Source: Lachnospiraceae bacterium
GTDB lineage: Bacteria > Bacillota > Clostridia > Lachnospirales > Lachnospiraceae
Direction: 5' to 3'
DNA: 7,701 nt
Assembly: GCA_900766915.1 (NCBI GenBank)
Contig: CAAFXE010000356.1
Coordinates: 1 to 7,701, forward strand
Both the position numbers and the translations under genes were made by a program. The notes under the pieces were generated by a model. The model ran no database searches, was not told the DNA's origin, and was given only the letters and a program-made list of their open reading frames with translations. Of the stretch, positions 1-6,360 are shown one piece after another (the stretch's first letter is position 1; every line of letters starts with the position of its first letter).

Positions 1-339
1 AGTCTGGTGGCTTCAAAGTTAAAAGATTGCATTAGAGATTTGGGTTACACAAAGGTTTCGTTTGCTTCAAAAGCAGACATTTCAAGACCTACACTTGATA
101 AATTATTAAATGGCAGCATAGATAATAAGAGCACATTTGATCGTCATTTACAGAAAATATTAAAGCTTTTAAACATGACAGTAGAAGATTTGATGTTATA
201 TCATTCTGCTCCTGTTAAGAGTGATGCTCAGGCAGTATTTTCCCAAAATGCTCCAATGGATCACGAAATGAGTGATACAGCAAAGAAGCAGTACAATTTG
301 TTGCTTGACGTTATCGATTTATGCGCAATTTATTATTAA
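1..339 (+). CDS. XRE/Cro-type helix-turn-helix regulator, 5' end missing
   Basis: Probable DNA-binding regulator. The reading frame is open from the first base, and the only start codon near the edge, GTG at 7, has no Shine-Dalgarno sequence in the six bases visible before it. The true start therefore probably lies upstream of the window. Counting from GTG 7 (110 residues), the segment at about residues 17-36 (VSFASKADISRPTLDKLLNG) has the usual layout of a Cro/C1 helix-turn-helix, and residues 43-65 complete the helical bundle. About 45 residues follow with no recognised domain; these could be an interaction arm or the target of the metallopeptidase encoded next. The stop codon is 27 bases from the preferred start of that gene, so the two are probably co-transcribed. 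In the ImmR/ImmA and DdrO/IrrE pairs, the peptidase cleaves a regulator of this type. Whether that happens here, or whether this protein is the antitoxin of the third gene, is inference. Confidence 0.8.
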   Translation, partial: SLVASKLKDCIRDLGYTKVSFASKADISRPTLDKLLNGSIDNKSTFDRHLQKILKLLNMTVEDLMLYHSAPVKSDAQAVFSQNAPMDHEMSDTAKKQYNLLLDVIDLCAIYY

Positions 340-366
340 GAAGGCATGAAATGGAGGCACAGCCAA

Positions 367-1149
367 ATGAGTGAATTGATTACTGCTTCGAATTTGGATA
401 TTGTTATTAAAAAGAACCAAGAAATAAAGGATGAAGTCTTAGCACAGGCAATTAAGCTACAAACAAATCCTCGAATTATGAAAGTTGCTTCAGCTCCTCA
501 GCTGGCACAAATTATTCTCCAAGGGTTTGGATTGATTCAGATGCCTATAGAGGATAAGTTCTGGAGTGGTGCAATATATGTCAAGCAAGGCAAGGTTATT
601 CCGGTAGTTAATACTGCATTGCCTAGAGCAAATCAATATTTTGCTGCATGGCATGAAGTATATCATTTAATTTTTGACAGAGTCTCATTTGATCATTTTA
701 TCGAAACTGATAACATGATGGAAGAAAGAAAAGCAGAGTGTTTTGCAGCATGTATGCTACTCTCAGGTGTTGATAGTTACTATACAGATCTTCCAGAAAT
801 GGATTTTATTTCGAAAATTTTTAACTGTATGGCGACATTTCAGGCTCCCTATAAAGCGGTTTTGGTTTCTCTTTATGAATATGCGATACAAAGTGAAAAT
901 GAGAAACTTTGTGACAGGATAAAGGAAGTGTTCGATCTTCAGTTTGAAGATTTACCGGATAGATTTAGAATGCTTGGCCTAGACGATAGTTTAGTCAGAC
1001 CTTCCTATGTAGTTAATACATCTTCATTAAAAGAAAAAATAAAGAAAAGTATGGATGAGAATCCAGAACTGAATTACCACAAGGATAATGAGGAGTATTT
1101 GGTGAACATTATGGCTGAAATAGCTATTATGACGAGGAGGGGCGAATGA
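367..1149 (+). CDS. ImmA/IrrE-family zinc metallo-endopeptidase
   Basis: Predicted cytoplasmic zinc protease. Counting from ATG 367 (260 residues), the HExxH motif is HEVYH at residues 96-100, within AAWHEVYHLIF. A second conserved block, ERKAECFAACMLL at about 120-132, supplies the likely third zinc ligand, Glu124. Both blocks are typical of COG2856 (ImmA/IrrE). No helix-turn-helix is fused to it; that function sits in the separate gene before it. A longer frame begins at ATG 346, but ATG 367 is preferred because GGAGG at 353-357 lies nine bases before it, whereas the purine run before 346 is only one base away. The C-terminal 120 residues match no domain I recognise. The stop overlaps the next start (ATGA), so the two products are likely made together. 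Family members relieve repression by cutting a specific XRE-type repressor; the substrate here is unknown, with the first gene's product the obvious candidate. Confidence 0.88.
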   Translation: MSELITASNLDIVIKKNQEIKDEVLAQAIKLQTNPRIMKVASAPQLAQIILQGFGLIQMPIEDKFWSGAIYVKQGKVIPVVNTALPRANQYFAAWHEVYHLIFDRVSFDHFIETDNMMEERKAECFAACMLLSGVDSYYTDLPEMDFISKIFNCMATFQAPYKAVLVSLYEYAIQSENEKLCDRIKEVFDLQFEDLPDRFRMLGLDDSLVRPSYVVNTSSLKEKIKKSMDENPELNYHKDNEEYLVNIMAEIAIMTRRGE

Positions 1150-1988
1150 TAGAAATAACTAAAATCACAGAAATAGGTGATAAAAGACATATCGCTCTTT
1201 TGGACACATCTTCGATTTCCTTCATGCAGGAACTAAGTATAAAAGGACTGCAGCCAGAAGTTATATTGAACGATTATGATTTGTTATTAATTCCAGAGTG
1301 GGTATTAACTGAAATTAATGATGCTCCTGGAAGAGCAGACTATGTACAAAAACTGATAGACCAGGAATATCCAATATTCTGCATTGAAGAAGGCACATAT
1401 ACTGATTTGACGAATAATGAAGAGGGTAACCTCTATCAAATAGTTCGTGCATCAACAAATCAGCTAGGAAGAATAAAAAGTTATTTGCGTCAGTATGTTG
1501 AAAAAGCAGATCCACTTGATATGGATGCATATAAAGATTGGATTAAGAAGTTGTATGAAGAATGGCCAATTTCTAGAGAAATGTTATCAAATGGCAGGAT
1601 AAGAAAGAAAAATGCTGGAGAGGTATCAATTACAATTTTAGCTGAAATAGTATCATGGTATTATTCGGAAACAAAGGCTTTAACCATATATTCACAAGAC
1701 GGCGATACATACGAATTTCAGAGAAAAGCTGAGGCTGCTTTGAGAGATGTATTTGCAACAAGAACGCCAGTGCCAGTTTCTTATAAGAGTAATGATGCTA
1801 TATTATGCCAGCTTGTAAGAGATGGAAAAATTAACATCAATAACATTAGCGATTACAGAAAAGATGTACGCAGGATTACCTATAGTAAAGAGCAGGACGA
1901 TCATTCAATTATATTGGTCACAGAATTAGTAGATAATGAATTGTTTGCCCAACTTGTTTTAGATAAAACAGTACATATTATTTTTTAA
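1146..1988 (+). CDS. Putative PIN-like nuclease, possible toxin of the three-gene cassette
   Basis: Protein of 280 residues with features of a PIN-fold metal-dependent ribonuclease. A hydrophobic strand ends in an acidic residue (ALLDTSSISF, Asp20). Further candidates are Glu56 in VLTEI, Glu159 in NAGEVSITILAE, and Asp185 or Asp187 in IYSQDGD. Together they give the four-acid PIN order. The stretch between the second and third acids, about 100 residues, is longer than in the classic 130-residue VapC type and is probably a helical insertion. Residues from about 200 onward form an extra C-terminal region I do not recognise. The start is well fixed by GGAGGGG at 1136-1142 and the four-base ATGA overlap with the metallopeptidase gene. 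PIN proteins are often toxins that cut tRNA, rRNA or mRNA, and XRE plus COG2856 pairs have been proposed as toxin-antitoxin modules. The PIN call rests on motif order alone, so it is tentative. Confidence 0.6.
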   Translation: MIEITKITEIGDKRHIALLDTSSISFMQELSIKGLQPEVILNDYDLLLIPEWVLTEINDAPGRADYVQKLIDQEYPIFCIEEGTYTDLTNNEEGNLYQIVRASTNQLGRIKSYLRQYVEKADPLDMDAYKDWIKKLYEEWPISREMLSNGRIRKKNAGEVSITILAEIVSWYYSETKALTIYSQDGDTYEFQRKAEAALRDVFATRTPVPVSYKSNDAILCQLVRDGKININNISDYRKDVRRITYSKEQDDHSIILVTELVDNELFAQLVLDKTVHIIF

Positions 1989-1996
1989 AATGCAGG

Positions 1997-2024
1997 AGCG
2001 CTTGTAGAAATTGCAGGCGCTTTT
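1997..2024 (+). terminator. Rho-independent terminator after the accessory cassette
   Basis: An 11-base arm at 1997-2007 pairs with 2011-2021 across a three-base loop. It begins with five Watson-Crick pairs (AGCGC with GCGCT), and the inner part contains three G-U pairs. Four T residues end the element at 2024. It lies nine bases after the stop codon of the third gene. The T run is short and merges into a TATAAT box, so termination may be partial. Confidence 0.65.
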
Positions 2025-2029
2025 ATAAT
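2002..2029 (+). promoter_or_regulatory. Candidate sigma-A promoter for the terminase and head operon
   Basis: A perfect -10 hexamer, TATAAT, lies at 2024-2029. The best -35 candidate is TTGTAG at 2002-2007, with a 16-base spacer and three of six matches to TTGACA. Transcription would start near 2036, leaving a leader of about 24 bases that carries the GGAGG of the small terminase gene. The -35 lies inside the left arm of the terminator hairpin. The -10 match is strong and the -35 weak, and many phage late operons need a phage activator, so this remains a candidate. Confidence 0.4.
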
Positions 2030-2059
2030 GCAAACAATTAAGAGGAAGGAGGTATTCCA

Positions 2060-2530
2060 ATGGCAGGAAGAAAACCAAAGCCTACAGCGGTTAAGAAGCT
2101 GGAAGGCAATCCTGGAAAGAGAAAATTGAATAAGAATGAGCCAGTTCCGGCAAAGGGAATGCCTGAGTGTCCGGATTGGTTGCTTCCAGAGGCGAAGGCT
2201 GAATGGGAGCGGTTATGTGAGAAGCTTTCCGATATGGGAGTTTTGACAGAGATTGATATGGCGGCATTTGCGGCTTACTGTCAGTCCTTTGCAAGATGGA
2301 AGGAAGCTCAGGAGCACATTGATGAGGAAGGTTCTACCTTTGCAACTGATAAAGGATATCAGCAGCAGACTCCCTGGGTTGGTATAGCAAATACGAATCA
2401 GAAGCTGATGCTTCAGGCGGCAGCAGAGTTTGGGTTAACGCCTTCTGCAAGGTCGAGAATTATGGCTGCTTCTGGCGCAATTAAGGATGATGAGGATGAG
2501 ATGGAGGCATTGCTTGGAGGTGGTAGTTAG
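2060..2530 (+). CDS. terS: Phage terminase small subunit, P27 family
   Basis: DNA-recognition subunit of the packaging motor. It binds the phage genome at the packaging start site and recruits the large subunit. The 156-residue length and the N-terminal block with GRKPKP and GNPGKRKLN (residues 3-24) are characteristic of the P27 (Terminase_4) family. So is the C-terminal block around FGLTPSARSRI, at about residues 124-134. The middle, roughly residues 40-120, is helical and includes PDWLLPEAKAEWERL near the start. The start at ATG 2060 is supported by AGGAAGGAGGT at 2042-2052. The stop TAG shares its last G with the GTG start of the large subunit gene, so the two are translationally coupled. 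G+C content rises clearly from this gene onward compared with the cassette before it. No HNH endonuclease gene precedes it in the window, although one often does in related phages. Confidence 0.93.
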   Translation: MAGRKPKPTAVKKLEGNPGKRKLNKNEPVPAKGMPECPDWLLPEAKAEWERLCEKLSDMGVLTEIDMAAFAAYCQSFARWKEAQEHIDEEGSTFATDKGYQQQTPWVGIANTNQKLMLQAAAEFGLTPSARSRIMAASGAIKDDEDEMEALLGGGS

Positions 2531-4158
2531 TGGCAAAGGAAACAAGGCCGAAGGATTACCCGAAGCTGAAAAGATATAAGCCGTCTAAATTTATGTTAGA
2601 GACTTCTCATTATGATAAGGCGAAGGCTGACAGAGCAGTAACCTTCATCGAGAATCTTTGTCATACGAAAGGTAAGTGGGCTGGAACAAGGTTCTGGTTG
2701 TTGCCTTGGCAGGAACAGTTGATCAGAGATATTTTTGGAATTGTAAAGCCGGATGGGAACAGGCAGTTTAGAACTGCATTTGTGGAAATATGTAAGAAGG
2801 TAGGTAAGAGCGAACTGGCAGCAGCTATCGCTCTTTATTTGTTGTATGCCGACAATGAGCCAAGTGCTGAGGTATATGGTGCAGCTGCGGATCGACAGCA
2901 GGCATCTATTGTATTTGATGTAGCAAAGCAAATGGTTGAGATGTCACCGGCTCTGATGAAGAGAAGTAAGCTGATGGCTGCGACTAAGAGAATTGTAAAT
3001 TATGGAAATGCTGGTTATTACCAGGTGCTGTCAGCAGAGGTCGGGGGTAAGCATGGCTTTTCGGTAAGTGGGTTGGTGTTTGATGAAATTCATACACAGC
3101 CGAATAGACAACTTTATGATGTCCTTACCAAGGGTTCCTCTGATGCGAGACAGAATCCGCTTCATTTTATTATTACAACTGCAGGAAATGACAGACATTC
3201 CATTGCGTATGAGCTTCATACAAAGGCTGTGGATATCCTGGAGGGCAGACGTGTGGATCCGACTTTTTATCCGGTGGTTTATGGACTGAAGGATGATGAG
3301 GATTGGGAGGATGAAGCGAACTGGTATAAGGTAAATCCTTCTCTTGGATATACCGTTGATATTGAACGACTGAGAGATGCTTACCGAGAGGCAAAGCAGA
3401 ATCCGGCGGATGAGGTTACGTTTAAGTGGCTTCGTCTGAACATGTGGGTGAGCTCTACGACAGCATGGATTCCTGATGCAATCTTTATGAAGGGTAGCGA
3501 ACCTATTGATATGAGATTGCTGGAGGGAAGGGATTGTTATGCCGGCTTGGATTTATCCAGTACAGGAGATATTACGGCTTTAGTGCTGATATTTCCTCCG
3601 AGAGATATGGATGAGAAGTATATTTTGCTTCCGTTCTTTTGGGTACCTGAGGAGACCATTCCCCAGAGGGTAAAGGCAAATTCGGTTCCATATGATGTGT
3701 GGGAGAAGCAGGGGCATTTGTTAGCAACAGAAGGAAATGTGATTCACTATGATTTCATTGAGAAGTTTATATGTGACCTGGCTGAAAAGTATCACATTCT
3801 GGAAATTGCAGTGGACAGATGGAATGCGACTCACATGATTCAGAATCTGGAGGATGCCGGGTTTACAATGGTGCCATTTGGACAGGGATTCGCCAGTATG
3901 AGCACACCGACCAAGGAATTCTACAGACTTCTGATGGAAGGTCAGATTGTTCATGCTGGACATCCGGTTCTTAGATGGATGGCAGGCAATGTTGTGATTG
4001 AGACGGATGCTGCTGAGAATATTAAGGTTACGAAGGCTAAGTCGAAAGAGAAGATTGATGGAATTGTTGCATCGATTATGGCGCTGGACAGATGTTTGAG
4101 AAACCAGGGTGAGCAGCAGGGAAGTGTTTATGATCAGAGGGGCATTCTGATTCTATGA
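2530..4158 (+). CDS. terL: Phage terminase large subunit (Terminase_1 type)
   Basis: Motor ATPase and nuclease that drives DNA into the prohead and cuts it at the end. The N-terminal ATPase half shows a Walker A-like segment EICKKVGKS (residues 86-94), a Walker B segment GLVFDEIH (181-188) with Asp185 and Glu186, and a coupling motif TTAGN (216-220). The C-terminal RNase H-like nuclease has the expected acidic residues: Asp341 in AGLDLSST, Asp429 in AVDRW, and Asp510 in KEKIDGIVA. The ending SVYDQRGILIL is also typical, and 542 residues is a normal length, so the protein looks intact. The start is GTG 2530, overlapping the previous stop by one base, with GGAGG at 2516-2520. The Walker A segment has Val where Asn is common before the final GKS in relatives. 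Stop codon TGA at 4156-4158. Confidence 0.96.
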   Translation: MAKETRPKDYPKLKRYKPSKFMLETSHYDKAKADRAVTFIENLCHTKGKWAGTRFWLLPWQEQLIRDIFGIVKPDGNRQFRTAFVEICKKVGKSELAAAIALYLLYADNEPSAEVYGAAADRQQASIVFDVAKQMVEMSPALMKRSKLMAATKRIVNYGNAGYYQVLSAEVGGKHGFSVSGLVFDEIHTQPNRQLYDVLTKGSSDARQNPLHFIITTAGNDRHSIAYELHTKAVDILEGRRVDPTFYPVVYGLKDDEDWEDEANWYKVNPSLGYTVDIERLRDAYREAKQNPADEVTFKWLRLNMWVSSTTAWIPDAIFMKGSEPIDMRLLEGRDCYAGLDLSSTGDITALVLIFPPRDMDEKYILLPFFWVPEETIPQRVKANSVPYDVWEKQGHLLATEGNVIHYDFIEKFICDLAEKYHILEIAVDRWNATHMIQNLEDAGFTMVPFGQGFASMSTPTKEFYRLLMEGQIVHAGHPVLRWMAGNVVIETDAAENIKVTKAKSKEKIDGIVASIMALDRCLRNQGEQQGSVYDQRGILIL

Positions 4159-4167
4159 GTTAGGAAA

Positions 4168-4275
4168 ATGAAATGGATTATCGCAGGTTTTATCATACTG
4201 ATTACTGCAGTGTTTGGACTTGCGGTAATCGGTTTTATACAGATTGTGAAAGCGTGGGCTGAGATCTTTCGATAG
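4168..4275 (+). CDS. Small single-pass membrane protein between terminase and portal genes
   Basis: This 35-residue frame fills most of the 149-base gap between the large terminase and portal genes. It reads MKWIIAGFIILITAVFGL and then a further hydrophobic stretch to about residue 26. It ends in a short polar tail, VKAWAEIFR. One membrane helix covers about residues 3-26, with a lysine at each end. The ribosome binding site is weak, with only AGGA at 4162-4165 very close to the ATG, so expression may depend on coupling to the terminase gene nine bases upstream. Small hydrophobic proteins occur at this place in some Gram-positive phages (DUF1056 is one such family), but I cannot confirm kinship. 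No function is assigned. It could also be a chance frame, though its composition and fit to the gap argue for a gene. Confidence 0.6.
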   Translation: MKWIIAGFIILITAVFGLAVIGFIQIVKAWAEIFR

Positions 4276-4296
4276 ATTGGGGCTCACTTATTTTAT

Positions 4297-4304
4297 GAGG
4301 AGGT
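4297..4304 (+). promoter_or_regulatory. Strong ribosome binding site of the portal gene
   Basis: GAGGAGGT lies just before the ATG at 4308 and is close to a perfect complement of the 16S rRNA end. It fixes the portal start and contrasts with the weak site of the small membrane protein before it. Confidence 0.8.
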
Positions 4305-4307
4305 AGT

Positions 4308-5627
4308 ATGGGATTATTCAGTAGTATTTTCAGGGGCAGGGATGCTCCTACAAATAGAACGGCAGGTAGCAGTTATTCCTTTTTTATGGGAGGAAGTGCA
4401 GCAGGCAAGAATGTAAATGAGCGTTCAGCCATGCAGATGACTGCGGTATATGCCTGTGTGAGGATTTTGTCAGAGGCGATTGCAGGACTTCCGCTTCATA
4501 TGTACCAGTATCTGGAGGATGGCAGCAAGAAGAAGGCGACAGAGCATCCGCTTTATCATCTGCTTCATGATGAACCGAATCCTGAGATGACAAGCTTTGT
4601 GTTCAGAGAGACTTTGATGACACATTTGCTTTTGTGGGGAAATGGTTATTGTCAGATTATCAGAAATGGTAAAGGCGAGGTGGTTGCCTTGTATCCGTTA
4701 ATGCCGAATCGAATGACGGTAGACAGGGACGCAAAGGGCAGGCTCTATTATCAGTATCAAAAGAGTTCTGAGGATGCACCGACGATGGAAGGAAGCAATA
4801 TGATTCTGGATCCATCGGATGTGCTTCATATACCGGGACTTGGCTTTGATGGTCTGGTTGGATACAGTCCGATTGCTATGGCAAAGAATGCGATAGGCCT
4901 TGCGATTGCAGCAGAGGAGTATGGCTCAAAGTTTTATGCAAATGGTGCAGCTCCTTCCGGTGTTCTGGAACATCCCGGAACCTTGAAGGACCCAGCGAGA
5001 GTAAGAGAAAGCTGGAATGCAGCCTTTGGTGGAAGTAGTAATGCTCACAAAGTAGCTGTATTGGAGGAAGGTCTTAAGTATTCGCCGATTTCGATTAGTC
5101 CGAATGAGGCACAGTTTTTGGAAACAAGAAAATTTCAGATAAATGAGATAGCTCGAATTTTCCGAGTGCCGCCGCACATGGTTGGTGATTTGGAGAAGTC
5201 GAGCTTTTCTAATATTGAGCAACAGTCGCTGGAATTTGTGAAATACACATTGCAGCCTTGGTTGGTCCGCTGGGAGCAATCGTTACATAGATCACTTTTT
5301 ACAGAAGAGGAGAAAAAGACTTACTTTTTCAAATTCAATGTAGAAGGTTTGCTTCGTGGCGATTACCAGAGTCGTATGCAAGGTTATGCAACGGCAAGGC
5401 AGAACGGTTGGCTAAGTGCAAATGATATTAGAGAGCTTGAAGATTTGGACAAGATTCCTGCTGACCTTGGTGGGGATATGTATTTGGTAAATGGAAATAT
5501 GATGCCTCTGAATTTGGCAGGGGCAGCTTATGGATCAATTGAACAGGAGGATACGGAAAGTGAAAAACAAGAAGTTTTGGAACTGGAAGAATCAGACCAG
5601 TCCACCGGACGCAGACGAATGCACTGA
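4308..5627 (+). CDS. Phage portal protein, HK97 family
   Basis: Forms the dodecameric ring at one corner of the capsid through which DNA enters and leaves; it docks the terminase and later the head-tail connector. The 439-residue protein has clear family blocks: SAMQMTAVYACVRILSEAIA (residues 40-59), LLLWGNGYCQIIRN (107-120), DVLHIPGLGFDGLVGYSPI (171-189), KFYANGAAPSGVLE (208-221) and IARIFRVPPHMVGDLEKSSF (281-300). This is the Phage_portal (PF04860) pattern. The C-terminal 35 residues are rich in Glu and Ser and look flexible. The last 68 bases overlap the maturation protease gene in another frame, which may explain the odd composition of the tail. No truncation or frameshift is visible. Confidence 0.96.
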   Translation: MGLFSSIFRGRDAPTNRTAGSSYSFFMGGSAAGKNVNERSAMQMTAVYACVRILSEAIAGLPLHMYQYLEDGSKKKATEHPLYHLLHDEPNPEMTSFVFRETLMTHLLLWGNGYCQIIRNGKGEVVALYPLMPNRMTVDRDAKGRLYYQYQKSSEDAPTMEGSNMILDPSDVLHIPGLGFDGLVGYSPIAMAKNAIGLAIAAEEYGSKFYANGAAPSGVLEHPGTLKDPARVRESWNAAFGGSSNAHKVAVLEEGLKYSPISISPNEAQFLETRKFQINEIARIFRVPPHMVGDLEKSSFSNIEQQSLEFVKYTLQPWLVRWEQSLHRSLFTEEEKKTYFFKFNVEGLLRGDYQSRMQGYATARQNGWLSANDIRELEDLDKIPADLGGDMYLVNGNMMPLNLAGAAYGSIEQEDTESEKQEVLELEESDQSTGRRRMH

Positions 5628-6345
5628 AAGAGTGCTTGAGATTTACGGAACGATTGCGGAGGAATCCTGGTTTGAGGATGATGTAACACCACAGATGTTC
5701 CGTGATGAGCTTTTTGCAGGAAAAGGACCGGTAGTAATCTGGTTAAATTCACCTGGCGGTGATTGCATCGCAGCCAGTCAGATTTATTCCATGCTGATGG
5801 ATTATCCGGGAGACGTGACTATCAAGATTGATGGTATTGCAGCTTCTGCAGCATCGGTGATTGCGATGGCAGGAACCACAGTGCTTATGGCACCTACGGC
5901 TCTTATGATGATTCATAATCCGATGACGATGGCGTTTGGAGATTATGAGGAAATGCAAAAAGCTATGGAGATGCTTGATGAAGTTAAGGAAAGCATTATC
6001 AATGCATATGAAATCCGTACAGGAATGTCACGTGCTAAGCTTTCACATTTAATGGATTCGGAAACATGGATGAATGCAAATAAAGCTATTGAATTTGGAT
6101 TTGCAGATGATGTTTTGAAAGATGACAAAAGGGGCAGTTCCAATGAAGCATTTGCTTTTAGTGCAAAGGCTGCGCTGGTGTCTTTGATGAATAAGCTTTC
6201 AAAACCGGCAACAAAGGTTCACAAGGATAGTCCTGCAAAAGCTGCAGTTATCAATAAGCCTGAGGTTCAGGCAGACACTACACCTGCTGATGAAGTAGGT
6301 ACACCAATTAAGGATCTCGATAAGAGATTGAGTTTATTGAAATAA
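5560..6345 (+). CDS. ClpP-like (S14) prohead maturation protease
   Basis: Serine protease that trims the capsid protein, and usually itself, inside the prohead. The preferred start is GTG 5560 (261 residues) because AGGAGG at 5545-5550 sits nine bases upstream. The ATG at 5530 in the same frame has no such site and would add ten residues. With the GTG start, the oxyanion block NSPGGD is at residues 63-68. The nucleophile is Ser96 in DGIAASAAS, the base is His119 in MMIHNP, and Asp166 in MDSETWM is the likely third member, as in ClpP. NANKAIEFGFADDVL resembles the ClpP C-terminal block. The region after about residue 190 is rich in Ala, Lys and Pro with low conservation, typical of a linker or self-cleaved tail. 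The gene starts inside the portal gene and ends 15 bases before the capsid gene, so the three are co-expressed. Confidence 0.93.
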   Translation: MKNKKFWNWKNQTSPPDADECTERVLEIYGTIAEESWFEDDVTPQMFRDELFAGKGPVVIWLNSPGGDCIAASQIYSMLMDYPGDVTIKIDGIAASAASVIAMAGTTVLMAPTALMMIHNPMTMAFGDYEEMQKAMEMLDEVKESIINAYEIRTGMSRAKLSHLMDSETWMNANKAIEFGFADDVLKDDKRGSSNEAFAFSAKAALVSLMNKLSKPATKVHKDSPAKAAVINKPEVQADTTPADEVGTPIKDLDKRLSLLK

Positions 6346-6360
6346 TGGGAGGATTTTGAC

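Noticed and set aside
346..366. Upstream ATG at 346 as the start of the metallopeptidase
   Set aside because: The purine run before it is only one base from the ATG, while ATG 367 has GGAGG at a nine-base spacing. The seven extra residues show no family similarity.
1..1149. Plain phage lysogeny switch (ImmR/ImmA-like) as the whole explanation of genes 1 and 2
   Set aside because: Not excluded, but ranked lower. The genes run in the same direction as the head genes, no integrase or divergent promoter is visible, and a translationally coupled third gene needs explaining. More upstream sequence would decide.
1315..1530. Minus-strand frame opposite the PIN-like gene as a possible antisense antitoxin
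   Set aside because: The frame is short and has no clear Shine-Dalgarno sequence, promoter or domain. It fits a chance frame opposite a real gene.
4926..5279. Minus-strand open frame of 117 codons within the portal gene
   Set aside because: It lies wholly inside a well-supported portal gene, has no recognisable domain and reads as a shadow. The other minus-strand frames in the head genes (for example 2596-2931 and 6547-6843) were rejected for the same reason.
5530..5559. ATG 5530 as the start of the maturation protease
   Set aside because: No ribosome binding site lies before it. GTG 5560 in the same frame has AGGAGG nine bases upstream.
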